Shown: positions 22,311 to 33,428, numbered from the stretch's first letter. The stretch: 64,000 nt of DNA from Phocoena phocoena (GCF_963924675.1 NC_089226.1:53506205-53570204); one strand, 5' to 3'. Translations and numbers: made by a program. The notes: generated by a model not told the origin, from the sequence alone.

Positions 22311-22400
22311 GATTCTGAGCCAGCTTCTACTTCAGAGAGGTGGGACTTTTAAAAAAACTTGTTGGTTACACTATATCAGGCAGCTTCTCCCCACACAATA

Positions 22401-22920
22401 TGTTCCTGGGGCGAGACGCACGTTTCCTCTCTGCGGGTGGTGGTTAATAATAGGCTCCCGACCCGAAGCGGAAGCAGGAGAAGCACGTGGAGATGCAAGC
22501 AGGCACGCGTTTAATGAGTTCACAGAGCTGTTCCGTTTCCTAATTTTCACACACACCCCCACCCCTCCCACCCTGGTGCAAAAAATTCCCTGATGGAGCT
22601 GGCATCTCATGATCCCTTGGGGATGGCAGGAGCCTCAGGGGGTGGCGGTGTAACCTCTGCTGGGGGCTGTGGAGCCGTGTGGGTGCATCCTTGTAGGCGT
22701 GGGAGCCAGTCACTGGGCATCCACGTCCCTGACCTGGGGAGGGCAACGCAGCGACCATAACCTCCGCTCACCGAGTGCCCTCCAAGGACGGGGCAGCAGG
22801 GCTTCAGTTCACACTTAGCACCGTCTTGAAAGGTGGGCATTTGACAGAGGACGCTGCTGTCCGGAGGCAGCGCGTCCGTGTCCACGCTCGCACGGCTGGT
22901 CGCTGAATGGCTGGGAGGCG
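22401..22920. promoter_or_regulatory. CpG-rich patch, possible regulatory element
   Basis: I count about 20 CpG in 22621-22920 and at least 11 more in 22401-22540, well above the surrounding DNA and not inside a SINE. It includes the E-box CACGTG at about 22484 and a GCACGCGT site. No transcript start, exon or open frame supports a gene. It may be a small CpG island, an enhancer or simply GC-rich DNA. Confidence 0.35.
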
Positions 22921-23004
22921 GAGTCAGAATTACACCAACCAGATGTTCTATTCAGAGCAGAACATGAGCCAGCAAAGGACAAAGAAGAGGGGAACCGTCA
23001 TGGT

Positions 23005-23130
23005 CTTTCAGTTCTGCTGTGAATCCCAAATCCACCTTGCTTCTCTGGGTTTCCTCGACGGTAAAATGGATATGGTCATTCCTCCTTCACAGTAGCCATG
23101 ACGAGGTTAAACGAGCCAGTCTGGCCCCCG
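23005..23130 (+). mobile_element. MIR SINE fragment
   Basis: Forward MIR: CTCTGGGTTTCCTCGACGG, TAAAATGGATATGGTCATTC, CATGACGAGGTTAAACGAGC. Confidence 0.7.
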
Positions 23131-23624
23131 TCAGGCATCCGCAGATGTGAGCTGCTCCTGGGGAGTCACTAAGTGTCAGGAGGCCGGGATCCCCACCCGC
23201 CTGGCACAGGACAGCACTCGCTTCTCAGGACAAGGCAGAACCGGCCTAAACCAGCTTTTCCCTGTAACAGCCTCTCTCTCCCCCATCACATGCCAACCTG
23301 TACACCTCTCAGAGACTTACCCAGACAGGTAGATGGGGCAGGGGCACCACAGCGGCCTCCTCCCTAGAAAACCCATCACTGGCCATGTTTGCCCTTACTA
23401 GGACCTTCCCCAAGAATGGAAGAAGGTACAGAGGGGCTGAGCCTGTCCCCTGACAGTGGCCACTTCTGACTTCCATTTCTTCTGACCTAAGGCCAAGCAG
23501 CTGGTCCATGACACTCCTTGTGGTTCTGGAAATCACCTTCCTCACACACAGTTTTCCTTCTGTGGAACCCTGGGGAGAGCAGCAGTGTCACCTGCTCAGG
23601 ATATTGAGTCCTAAGTCCTGTACA
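23131..23624. other. Unassigned DNA
   Basis: No gene or repeat recognised. Confidence 0.35.
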
Positions 23625-24182
23625 GGGTTCTCCACAGGAATGGAAGCAATAGGGTGTATATATCTGTTTATGCATTCTTTATACATCGACATATATACAT
23701 ACGTACGTGTGTGTGTATGTGTGTGCACGTATACACATACACAGAGATCAGGAAAGAGAATGAGACAGAGACCAAGACAGAAATTTATTTTAAGGAATTG
23801 GCTCACACAGCTGTGGGCTAAAATCTGTAGGGCAGGGCAAGCAGGCTGGAGATCCAAGAAAAAGTTGGAGTTGCAGTCTTGGGTCCAAAATCTGCAGGGC
23901 AGGGCAGGTCAGCTGGAAACTTAGGCAGGATTTCAATGTTGAATCTTGGAGCAGAATGGCTTCTTCCTTGGGAAACCTCAGTCTTGGTTCTTAAGGCCTT
24001 CAGCTGATTGGATGAGGCCCACCTGCATTATGGAGGGTAATCTGCTTTACTTAAAGTCAACTGAATGTAAATGTTTAGCATATCTACAAAAAGGTGTTCA
24101 GAGCAACGTCTAGACTAGCCTTTGACCAAACCACTGGCGCCGTAACCTGACCAAGCTGACCCATAAAATGAACCATCACAGT
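23625..24182. mobile_element. Old retroelement-type repeat, family unresolved
   Basis: Begins GGGTTCTCCACAGGAATGGA, has a TATA/TG-rich tract, then AAATTTATTTTAAGGAATTG, and later GATTGGATGAGGCCCACC, ending AAAATGAACCATCACA. This matches a common mammalian interspersed repeat whose name I cannot fix by eye. It contains a near-repeat of AAAATCTG(T/C)AGGGCAGGGCA at about 23820 and 23888. Confidence 0.6.
23703..23745. repeat. TG/CA-rich low-complexity tract
   Basis: Mixed ACGTACGTGTGTGTG and CACGTATACACATACAC sequence, partly self-complementary, inside the repeat at 23625-24182. Confidence 0.8.
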
Positions 24183-24399
24183 CCCTGAGAAGCTTGCTGT
24201 AGAGCGCAAAGCACCTTTCTTAGGAAGCTCAAGGGCCTGGTGAGCACCCACTTTGCTGAATTCTCAGACCCAGGGTATTAGTACCAGATGTGCAGCCAGA
24301 GAGTGGGCCGACGTTTCCGAGCAAGAGTCCCATGCTGGAGTGAAAAGAGCTTTAAGTGGATCGTTAGAAGGTCGGTTCACTTATCCTTTTGTTCCTTTG

Positions 24400-24560
24400 T
24401 CCAGCCATCCAGCTGTCCATCCAGCTGCATAGCCACTTTTACTAGATGCTGATTATCTGTTGAGTCTCAGGTTAGGCCTTCTGGGACCAGAGGCGAAAAG
24501 GAAAAGGCCACTGCCTTAAGGAGATGGGCCCATACGTAAACAATTACATTATAGTAAGTT
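24400..24560 (-). mobile_element. L2 LINE 3' end
   Basis: Reverse L2: GATGCTGATTATCTGTTGAG then CCACTGCCTTAAGGAG and AAACAATTACATTATAG. A small CCATCCAGCTG doublet precedes it. Confidence 0.55.
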
Positions 24561-25130
24561 CTCAGTACCAAACTGATGACTTGTTGTGGAAACTGTGCTT
24601 TATGGAAATTCCATCACCCTGGATTGAGGGTTGTTATGAGAAAGCATCTACTGTGCCTGTCGTTACAGCCCCGTGAATCTTAATCCTTTGTGAGTTGTAG
24701 GTGCATTTGAGAATCCAGCCCAAGGCATGGAGCCTTCCTTCAAAACAGTGCTCGCCCCAAGACATACCAAATGGTGTGACTGTTTCAGGAGGTACAGACA
24801 CCAGGCGAGATCCCTCTGGTTGACAAGGTCCTCTTTATGAAGATTCTCAGAAAAATTTCATCTCTTCTCAATGTTGAGAATAAATATGTCTCTCCAGAGA
24901 AGTTGGCTTGTTTTTATCTTGTAAACACAGAATCGTGTGAACAGTACTGTCTCATTTTCCCTATAGACTGCTAGGGAACACAGGGCCAAACCTGCAGTCT
25001 GCCTGTTAAGAGAATTAACCTCATTCCTGGTGTAATTTTGGTTACGTCCTGCCTTTCTTTTTCCTGTTTTATTGCTAACCTACTACCAGTTTATGCCAAA
25101 CTGCTGTTTGTTGTCGTTGTGTTGGATTTA
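24561..25130. other. Unassigned DNA
   Basis: No gene or repeat recognised. Confidence 0.35.
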
Positions 25131-25156
25131 TTTTTTTACTTTTTTGCATCCTTTTT

Positions 25157-25359
25157 TTTTCTTTTCTGCGGTACACGGGCCTCTCACTGTTGTGGCCTCT
25201 CCCGTTGCGGAGCACAGGCTCCGGATGCACAGGCTCAGCGGCCATGGCTCACGGGCCCAGCCGCTCCGTGGCATGTGGGATCTTCCCGGACCGGGGCACG
25301 AACCTGCGTCCCCTGCATCGGCAGGCGGACTTTCAACCACTGCGCCACCAGGGAAGCCC
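25157..25359 (-). mobile_element. CHR-2-type SINE
   Basis: Reverse copy of the short (about 200 bp) cetacean SINE, from the poly-T start to the end ACCAGGGAAGCCC. The 16 bp flanking repeat TTTTTGCATCCTTTTT (25141-25156 and 25360-25375) marks the insertion. The head is derived from a tRNA with A- and B-box-like segments. Confidence 0.95.
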
Positions 25360-25399
25360 TTTTTGCATCCTTTTTAACTGCCTGAACACTCTGTTCTTT

Positions 25400-25900
25400 G
25401 GCAACAGGGCACTGTGGAAAGACACAGACAAATAACTAAGCACAATGACAGGTGTCACCTGGAGGAGCGTCCAAGGTGCTGAGACCACAGAGTAGAGAGC
25501 ACCTGACTCCATCTCAGGGCGTGGGAGCAGGTCTAGTTTCATAATTTGCAGGTCCCAGTGCAAATCAACAATGCAGAGCCCCTTCCGTAAAAATTATTAA
25601 GAATTTGAAGACAGCGGTAGCAGACCATTAAACCAAGCGTAGGGCTCTTCTGAACGTGAGCTCTGTGCTACTGCCCGCATCTCATGCCTGCGCATCCAGC
25701 CCTGGCTGGGAAGGAGGATTTCCAAGTCAGGTGACACTTGAACAAGCCGGAGGGAAGGGTAGAACTTTGCTAGCAAAGCACAGTTAGGGGGGCCATCCTG
25801 ACAGAGGGAACAGCTGGTGCTAAGACACGGGGATGTGGGAGTTGAGTCGTGAGAGGGGATGTAGCAGGAGACGATGCAGGGGAGGTAAAAATAGGTGAGA
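25400..25900 (-). mobile_element. L2 LINE, broken
   Basis: Reverse L2 scraps, clearest at 25720-25900: AAGTCAGGTGACACTTGAAC, GACAGAGGGAACAGCTGG. The part before 25700 is poorly matched. A CHR-2 SINE sits just upstream. Confidence 0.55.
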
Positions 25901-26739
25901 CCAGCCAGACTCTATAAATCACCAAGAGCCATGCCTGTTACCTGGAATTTATATCAATCCCAATCCCAGAGGGTCCACATGACCCAAGACATCCTCATCT
26001 GACCTTTGCCCAACGCTCCCATGCAGCCTGATATTCCCACAATGCACTGGGACAGGCTAACCCGTCATTGTTAATGTGAAATCCGTACACAGGCCTCTTA
26101 ATACCTCAAGCTCCTGGCTGCCCCAAACTAGCTACTACGATGGGGAAAGCTGTGAGACACGTTTCACACTCAGTGCTCAGTGTCCCACAGATTTTCTGTG
26201 ACTTTGAGTCATCAGCAGGCGCCGTGAATTTCAGTCAGCTCCTTCAGCACTTTCCCAACTGTCCATGTTTTGCAGTTCCCTGCTTGTACAGGAAGTCACC
26301 TAAAGGCAGCCCTGTGACAAGTTGTTTCAACTCATACATATGGCCTGCTCCCTCCAGCGCAGTCTGCCCTTCTCCTTCCCAGCAAAAACTGAGTAGTTAA
26401 CCCTCTTCCTCCCCCCTGTGCTTTCTTGCTGCTTTTAACCTCACCTTCTCTGATAAATCATTTGGGACGTTGTGCTATCAACAGCGATGCCATAAACCCT
26501 TTCTACAGATCCATAAACGAGATCATGCTCCAAGGAGAGCATTAAGCAGCGATTTGGGAAGCATTTGAGGCTGTTTATTTGCCTGAAAATATAACAGCCA
26601 GGGAGGTGGTGGAGACACATGGGTTGAGTCTGAAAGTAGTACTTTTCTCCTCCTCTCAGCTGAGAGCACATCTCACATAGGTCATTCCAGCCCCAGGCTT
26701 CTGGTGCATCCAGACGGGATGGATCAGAAGGCCCCTGCT
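25901..26739. other. Unassigned DNA
   Basis: No gene or repeat recognised. Confidence 0.35.
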
Positions 26740-27085
26740 TCACGGCCCTCACTGTCATCAGGGGTAAACCGAGGCTCAGAAAGGCCAAGGGGGGCTTCCC
26801 TGGTGGCGCAGTGGTTGAGAGTCCGCCTGCCGATGCAGGGGACACGGGTTCGTGCCCCCGTCTGGGAAGATCCCACATGTCGCGGAGCGGCTGGGCCCGT
26901 GAGCCATGGCCGCCGAGCCTGCGCGTCCAGAGCCTGTGCTCCGCAACGGGAGAGGCCACAACAGTGAGAGGCCCGCGTACCGCAAAAAAAAAAAAAAAAA
27001 AAAAAAAGAAAGGCCAAGGGACTTGTCTGTGGTGCTACGGATAGCAAGTGGTGAGCTAACCTCCAAGCCAGATCTTTTACTCCTG
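26740..27085 (-). mobile_element. MIR SINE, split by a CHR-2 SINE
   Basis: Reverse MIR enters with AAACCGAGGCTCAGAAAGGC and resumes after the SINE with GGACTTGTCTGTGG and GATAGCAAGTGGTGAGCTAA, the expected continuation. Confidence 0.8.
26792..27006 (+). mobile_element. CHR-2-type SINE
   Basis: Full short-class SINE from GGGCTTCCCTGGTGGCGCAG to CGTACCGC plus a 24-base A tail. The perfect 14 bp duplication AGAAAGGCCAAGGG (26778-26791 and 27007-27020) includes MIR sequence, so it landed inside the MIR. The B-box region reads GGTTCGTGCC. Confidence 0.97.
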
Positions 27086-27104
27086 AGATGTATTCGCTGC
27101 TGGG

Positions 27105-27265
27105 ATAAATGGTTCCAACCTCTTTAGCTGGGTGTCTCTGAGCAAGTCTCTTGACTTCTCTGAGCCTCACTTTTCTCATCTGTGAATTGGGGATGCTAAC
27201 CACCTTTTCCTCAAGATTGATAAGAGGATGCTATGAGAAGTATTATTCAGAGCCACCTAGCTCAG
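27105..27265 (+). mobile_element. MIR SINE
   Basis: Forward MIR: CTCTGAGCCTCACTTTTC, CATCTGTGAATTGGGGATGC. Confidence 0.8.
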
Positions 27266-27269
27266 TCCT

Positions 27270-27440
27270 TAACTGTGACCTTGGTAGGACTGTGGGCAGG
27301 TTGTATACCCTTTCTGAGTCTCAGTTTCCTGCTCTCTAAAATGAAGGCTGTTGCGAAAATTTAAACACCCGAATTTCAACAGTACCTGGAGCCTTGTAAG
27401 CACTATGTAAATGTTAGCTGTTCTCATTGTCATCATCGTC
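27270..27440 (+). mobile_element. MIR SINE
   Basis: Forward MIR: ACTGTGACCTTGG, CTGAGTCTCAGTTTCCTGC, GTAAGCACTATGTAAATGTT. A second copy in the same direction right after the previous one. Confidence 0.75.
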
Positions 27441-27514
27441 CTCACTATCGTTGTCGTGGAGTAAGCAGACCTCTAGTAATTGTTTTTCCCCTTTTGTGTA
27501 GGCAGAGGTGCAGG

Positions 27515-27715
27515 GTGCCTAGAATAAGGGCTCTGGATGTAAATGAACATGAGTTTAAAATCTGGTTCTGCCATTGACTGCCAGTGTGATAACCGGACAA
27601 GCTTCTCAACTTTCCCGAACCTTACTTTCCCCATCCAAGAGGTAGGGTAGCAATAGTTACTTTGAAGGGCTGCTGTGAGGACTGCAAATAACTCACCTGT
27701 CATATTGTTTATGCT
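27515..27715 (+). mobile_element. MIR SINE
   Basis: Forward MIR: AGGGCTCTGGATGTAAATG, AAAATCTGGTTCTGCCATTG, GGGCTGCTGTGAGGACTG. Third forward MIR within 620 bp. Confidence 0.75.
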
Positions 27716-28884
27716 CACAAATTTATAATGGTGATTATATCTTTCTCGACTGCAATTTTGATTGATTTCAAAGTAAAATTCCTCCAGGCCAAGAGCCAAG
27801 CAGGCCTCCCCCTACCCTGCGTCTCTTGCTACAGGAGCGGTTGCCCAGAATTTAGGTAGTTTGCATCATGCAGCTGTACCTCGATAATTCCATGCAACGG
27901 AGGCATGATGAAAACGCAACTAGCATGCACAGCCCAGGGATCTTGGTTAAGCCGATGACTAGAGCCTCTGCAGGTAAACACTGAGTGCAAACACTTACAT
28001 TCAATTGCAGTCGAGGTAGGAGGCTGCAGAAGATGGGAGGAAGGGGAGCCAGTTGGCTGTGCCTCTCCCAGTGGGCTCTGGGGCCAAGCTGCTCCACTGA
28101 ATGTGGATGACATTCTTTCTGCCCTGCCGGGACCCTCCATCATAGTAGAAGGTAGGTGGGCAACACATAGAGGGAGTGAGTGACCCTACAGGCCTCTTAA
28201 TCACCAGGGAACCTCCACCCGGTGAGAACATCTTATCAGCCAACTACATGCCCCATTGGGATGCTCACCTAGTGTGGATTCAGGGACTAAGGTCGGGGCT
28301 TGAGGATGGGGCAGGTCGGGAGACTGCTTGCTTAGCCTGGAATTTCCACTGTCTGAGCGTACAGTAGAGAATGTGGTGGCCATCCTGGGCAAGATGTCTC
28401 TACTCACCTGCACCTCTGTGATACACAGATATGGTGTCCCACTCATATTAGCTGTTTAGTTTGATTAAAGGAAAAGTTTGTTATCTGTTAGCACAGAGAC
28501 ACAAGACTTTAGATCGGGCTGCATGTTGCCGGCAGTCCCTAAAGTATGTCCTAAAGGGTCCATTCGGTGGAACAAAATTAAGTTGTAGATATTCGACTTT
28601 TTTTTTTTTTCTTATAAAGATGGTGATTTTATATGCATCTACTTAACCTCAGGTTTTAGTTGTTTGTTTAGTGCTGCCAAAGAAAGGAAGGTGCTATTCA
28701 TTTAAACACTTCCTTGGTGTGCTGTTGGTTCAGTTTAAGTCTCTGAATTCAGATGCATTAGCCAACCCTTCTGAAATCTGCCACTGGGAGCAGCCCATCT
28801 CTTCTTTACTCTTACTTCACAGATCACAGTGCCCTGAGGGATAATGGAGGTTCACGAACCAGTAGGTGTAGTGCATTTCTCATA
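27716..28884. other. Unassigned DNA
   Basis: No gene or repeat recognised. A T-rich tract lies at 28598-28612. Confidence 0.35.
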
Positions 28885-29120
28885 ACATCAGTGTGACATC
28901 GTGGTTTAAGGAGAAGAGATTTGGAGTCAAACATTTCAGTAGTGCCACTGACTATTCTGTGACTCTAGGTGAGTTACTTAAGCTTTCTCAGCCTCAGCTT
29001 CCTCAGCTCTATCATGGGATGATGTTAGTCCCATCTACCCGATGGGGTTTTCGTCAAGATATTATATAAACGAGACAAGGCATACAAAACTCTCGTCACA
29101 TGTTAGGCACTGAAATGCCA
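28885..29120 (+). mobile_element. MIR SINE
   Basis: Near-complete forward MIR: GACATCGTGGTTTAAGG, GTGAGTTACTTAAGC, CAGCCTCAGCTTCCTCAGC, CATGTTAGGCACTG. Confidence 0.8.
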
Positions 29121-29509
29121 CCAGTGCCAGCAATGATGCTGCTGCAGTCAGATACGCTTAAAGACTCAGGTAATTATATCCATGACAAATGGCCCCCCAG
29201 CCTCTGATCATCCCCCCACCCCACTATGGTAAAGGCCCCAAGGAATGGCAGAGCCCGCCAGCCTGGCTCACAAGCACCGATTGTTCCTTTTTCAGGGATG
29301 TTGTGAGCCAGTTATTAAACACAGCCATTACTTAAAAATCAAATCGTATAAATTTACACTTAAGTAAATTATATGAAAAAGGGAAAAATACTTGACATTC
29401 ACCACTTCCTGATTATTTTAGTACATTCTACTTTGCTGCCGAGGTTATTTACATCCATTTTGTCTGTGTGATGGAAATATTCATGATAGTTGCAGTCCTT
29501 CATCCTCTC
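29121..29509. other. Unassigned DNA
   Basis: No gene or repeat recognised; the second half is AT-rich. Confidence 0.35.
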
Positions 29510-29523
29510 CCAACTCCACTTTC

Positions 29524-29824
29524 TTTTTTTTAATAAATTTGTTTTATTTAATTATTTATTTGGCTGCTTTGGGTCTTCGTTTCTGTGAGAGGGCTTTCTC
29601 TGGTTGCGGCGAGCAGGGGCCGCTCTTCATCGCGGTGCGCGGGCCTCTCACTGTCGCGGCCTCTCCTGTTGCGGAGCACAGGCTCCAGATGCGCAGGCTC
29701 AGTAGTTGTGGCTCATGGGTCCAGTTGCTCCGCGGCATGTGGGATCTTCCCAGACCAGGGCTCGAACCCATGTCCCCTGCATTAGCGGGCAGATTCTCAA
29801 CCACTGTGCCACCAGGGAAGCCCC
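29524..29824 (-). mobile_element. Long-class CHR SINE
   Basis: Reverse copy about 300 bp long. It carries the extra 3' portion (TTTGGCTGCTTTGGGTCTTC next to the tail) that short-class copies lack. Flanks CCAACTCCACTTTC (29510-29523) and CCAGCTCCACTTTC (29825-29838) form a 14 bp duplication with one mismatch, so it is older than the perfect ones. Confidence 0.95.
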
Positions 29825-29860
29825 CCAGCTCCACTTTCAATGGCTCCACTTGGAGAGCTT

Positions 29861-29985
29861 GAAATCGGCCATGGTGGGAGTATTTACACCACAGAAATCA
29901 GCAAATGCTACAAATCAGGCTTGTTTGTCTGTCTCCTGGAGATCCAGTTAAATATTTATCAGCACACTGTGGGTAAAACTTACTA
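29861..29985 (+). repeat. Unclassified old repeat, copy B
   Basis: Begins GAAATCGGCCATGGTGGGAG and shares a 22 bp exact core (29871-29892) with copy A at 19541-19562, plus a later AAATATTTATCAGC match. Same orientation as copy A. Confidence 0.65.
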
Positions 29986-30739
29986 ATAAAGTCAGCTGTC
30001 TCATCGTTGAACAAGTGCTGATGGTCAGAGAACTCTTTATTATATTGAGCTCGAATGTGTTCCTTCTTGCTTGAATTCTACTTAGAATTTTTCAGTGATT
30101 TTTTTTTTTTAAACTGGTAAAAATACTAGTTTTTTAACTGGTGAAAATACTATCAATAAATACCCCGGTCTAAGATGATGTCTTGGTGCCTTTCTGTAGC
30201 CACCCTATTCACGGTACATGGAGCATGGGACGCCCTGGAGAAATTCTTGTTGTGTTAAGCTGACTGTCTTTGTATTCAGATCAGGATTTTAAAACTGTCA
30301 TTTCTCAGGTGGGACTTTTCCCTCTAAGCATTTACCAGTTTTAGAAATGCTTGAATTGTGATGTTGAAGAAATCCAGCCTTGAAGCTGAAATGTACTTAC
30401 ATATTCCCACTTTGAGTAAATGCTATTGGACTGTAAAATCATTGACTGAATAAAGGGAAAGCAGGTCTCATTTGGGGCCACTGTGGAAATCCAGTGCCCT
30501 TCCAGACATCCGTCTCTGTGAGTGACCAGCCATGCACCCAGGACAGTTTCTTTAGTGCCAGACAAAACCAGACAGAAATGTCAGCCTGCTTAGCAGCAAG
30601 ACCCAGAGAGTTGAAAGCGGCAAGTTGGTAAAATAACCAGGAGCCCTTGGGGAAGAAGGTTATTGTGAAAGACTGAGGCTTTTGAGACTGAGCAGAAAGG
30701 CAGCTGAACAAGATGACACTTGGTCAACTTGGTTGGAGT
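29986..30739. other. Unassigned DNA
   Basis: No gene or repeat recognised. A T tract is at 30101-30110 and a short local repeat of AA(A)CTGGTAAAAATACTA(G/T) type lies at 30111-30155. Confidence 0.35.
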
Positions 30740-30950
30740 TTGGGACTTGACATGCTGGAGTTCAGATTCTGACTGTGTTGCTCTGATGAGCTGTGTGACC
30801 TTAGGCAGGTCACTAAACCTCTCTGAGCTTCCATTTTACCATCTCTGAAAATAGGGATTGTAACACGCATCCTATTATGTGTCAAGTGCATGAAATAAGA
30901 TAAAGATATGAAGGCTCCAGAACATAGTAAGTACTAGTAAGCTAGTCTAC
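30740..30950 (+). mobile_element. MIR SINE
   Basis: Forward MIR: CTGTGTGACCTTAGGCAGGT, CTAAACCTCTCTGAGC, CATAGTAAGTACTAGTAAG. Confidence 0.85.
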
Positions 30951-31396
30951 TTATATCAAAAGTCATGCCAGCTAACTTAGGGTTTGAGGGACTTAAACTG
31001 CCCTGAAGAGTCAGGTACTCTCTTTGCATCAAAAAGAATTTGTCTTTAGAGGCAGTAGATATATATTACTTTGTCATTTTTTTATTTGAAAAATAAACTA
31101 AAACTGTCCCTGTTGGCTTTATCGTAGCTCATTACGGAGGAGATCGTGGTCTTAATTCTGCCATTTTACAGAACGAACACAAGTGTCAGTACATGGAGTT
31201 GTGTCTTCCTTGGAGCTGAAACTATGTGCAGGTGTTAACAAACTTTTGTCCCATATCGTGACCTTCAGGCAGAATTTCCCTAAGTGAGAGTACTGAGCTC
31301 AGTGTTTTCTAAACTCTACTAGCCTGAGAGAAAATTATTTTAAAAGTCATTTTTGGTCATCTTCCATTAGACACCAATTTCCTAGGCAAAATCAAA
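30951..31396. other. Unassigned DNA
   Basis: No gene or repeat recognised. Confidence 0.35.
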
Positions 31397-31410
31397 TGTA
31401 GAACACTTTT

Positions 31411-31606
31411 TTTTGCGGTACTCGGGCCTCTCACTGCTGTGGCCTCTCCCGTTGCGGAGCACAGGCTCCGGACACGCAGGCTCAGCGGCCATGGCTCACG
31501 GGCCCAGCCGCTCCGCGGCATGTGGGATCTTCCCGGACCGGGGCATGAACCCGCGTCCCCTGCAGTGGCAGGTGGACTCTCAACCACTGCACCACCAGGG
31601 AAGCCC
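31411..31606 (-). mobile_element. CHR-2-type SINE
   Basis: Reverse short-class copy with a brief poly-T tail start and end ACCAGGGAAGCCC. Perfect 14 bp duplication TGTAGAACACTTTT at 31397-31410 and 31607-31620. Confidence 0.97.
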
Positions 31607-31620
31607 TGTAGAACACTTTT

Positions 31621-32058
31621 GTATAAATGAAAGAACAGGCTCGTGGCAAGAGGTTCATAACTCCCATTGCCCGGTTCTGATAGGAAGAAAAATCACGGTG
31701 TCACTTCTACTCTTGACATTTTGTTTTCTGTCACCCCTTGAAGCAAACAAAATGTGTTTGCATTTTAAAGAGGCCTCCATTTCGTTCCCTCCAAAGTTCT
31801 TTAGAGCTGTGTCTCTGATTGTTTTGGTTGATGGTGAGCAGTGGCAAACCTAAAAAACCTAGCAGGGGGGAGGAGGAACCACTGACTTCAAGTCGTGGGC
31901 CCTCTCCACCCTTTGCCCCCCACCAGCTTCCCTGGAGCTGGTAGGAGGAGACCATCGGAAATGTGAGGGATTTCGCAAGTAAAACAACTGCGTGCCTTAA
32001 GAAATAGAAACTGACTGTAAAGTTTGTTCTAAGGGTGGTATAAAATTTTACAAAATGT
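31621..32058. other. Unassigned DNA
   Basis: No gene or repeat recognised. Confidence 0.35.
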
Positions 32059-32064
32059 CATTGA

Positions 32065-32155
32065 CAAAAAAAAAAAAAAAAAAAAGGAAGGAAGGAAGAA
32101 AGAAAAGAAAGAAAGGAAGGCAGAAAGAAAGAAAAAGAAGAAGGAAGAAAGCCAA
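32065..32155. repeat. A-rich then GGAA/GAAA microsatellite
   Basis: A poly-A run of about 20 grades into imperfect GGAA, GAAA and GAAG units. It could be the tail of a vanished retroelement, but no body is seen upstream. Confidence 0.9.
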
Positions 32156-33329
32156 AAGCACTTTAAAGAAGTAACTCTACAGACATTAACACTCAAATCT
32201 GGTCTCCTGCCTTTTTTTTTTTTTCTATTTTTTTACTTTCTCCACTGTTCTCTCAGCATCTGCCTCTTCAGCAGGTCCAGTCTCTGTCTCATTCTCATTC
32301 TCTTCCTCAGTCGATCTATACCCTGTTTTTATCCCACTGTCTGTGTCCTCTCATCTGGCTCAGAATCCTAGAAGGTATTAGATAAAAATCATCAGTGTTC
32401 CGGGATTAGGAAAAACAAGCAGGGTCTTTCAGACATTGTTGAAAATGCAGCTCATAGGAATAGACACTTCTTGGACCCTGCTCAGTATACCCATATATGT
32501 AATAACAAAACTTGCTCTTAGATGTGAAGAAAGCTGACATTTTTTATTCTTTTCTATACCATTCCATTTTTTTCTTTGAAAATGCTGTTTCCAAAGCATT
32601 AAATTCATTTCTTTACTTACACCAGCTAGGGATGTGATAAGTGACAGATCCTGATTCTGTAGGCCTGGGGCAGGGCCCATGATCCTGGTGGCACTGATGC
32701 TGCCTGTCTACAGACCACACACACACCTGGAACAGCCTGGTTCTTCAGCATAGGGACTGTTCAGCACCATGGACAGGAGACCCTCCCAACAAACCAAGCA
32801 ACCTTTGAGTCACCCTAAGTGTTTGGTCTCTCTGCAAGGCTTGTGACGCTGTTGATGCGGAAGCAAAGGAACTTCCCAGAGGCTGCCTGACCAGAGAGAA
32901 GTGCTCTCTCCCTTCTGTCTCTCTCCCTGAGTGGTGAAACTCTTGGACCAAGGCCCCAGCCAAGCACTGGGGCACAGAGCACAGGGCTGGGGTCCCCTGA
33001 GGAGCTCTGCACATGGGAAATAGTCCAACTTATCTCACTTTCCTCCTGCTGCCCTGGTTTGCTCCAGGCCCTGCCTGGTGACTCACTGCAGCTCTGCATT
33101 TATTTAAGGTCGTGCAGAAAAGCCTCAGAATGCCCTTCTCTCAGATCCTCCTTCTGATGAAGCCCTACTCCCACGCTATTACTCAGCTTAAGTGATAGGG
33201 GATTACCTTTGCCTTTGTCTGTGTTCCTATCACTCTTTGTGTATAACTCTGTTGGAGCCCTAAGCATATATTATTAAACCATCTATGTGCTCCTATCTTC
33301 CCCCTAAGAGGCCAGTCTTTCTTGGCCCT
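32156..33329. other. Unassigned DNA
   Basis: A T-rich tract lies at 32210-32235. 33140-33300 has weak L2-like features (TATTATTAAACCATC). No gene recognised. Confidence 0.35.
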
Positions 33330-33428
33330 GGACACATTGGAAGGATGTTGGGAGCTTCTGCAAAATACTGATGCCCAGGTCTCACCCCAGACCAATTAAG
33401 TCAGAATCTCTGGGTATGGAGCCTGGAC

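Noticed and set aside
26792..27006. tRNA-like A- and B-box sequences that might suggest tRNA genes
   Set aside because: They belong to tRNA-derived SINEs. No cloverleaf with an anticodon arm and acceptor stem can be drawn, and each has a SINE body and A tail.
29560..29700. Apparent CpG island
   Set aside because: The CpGs lie inside a long-class CHR SINE, which is CpG-rich by descent.
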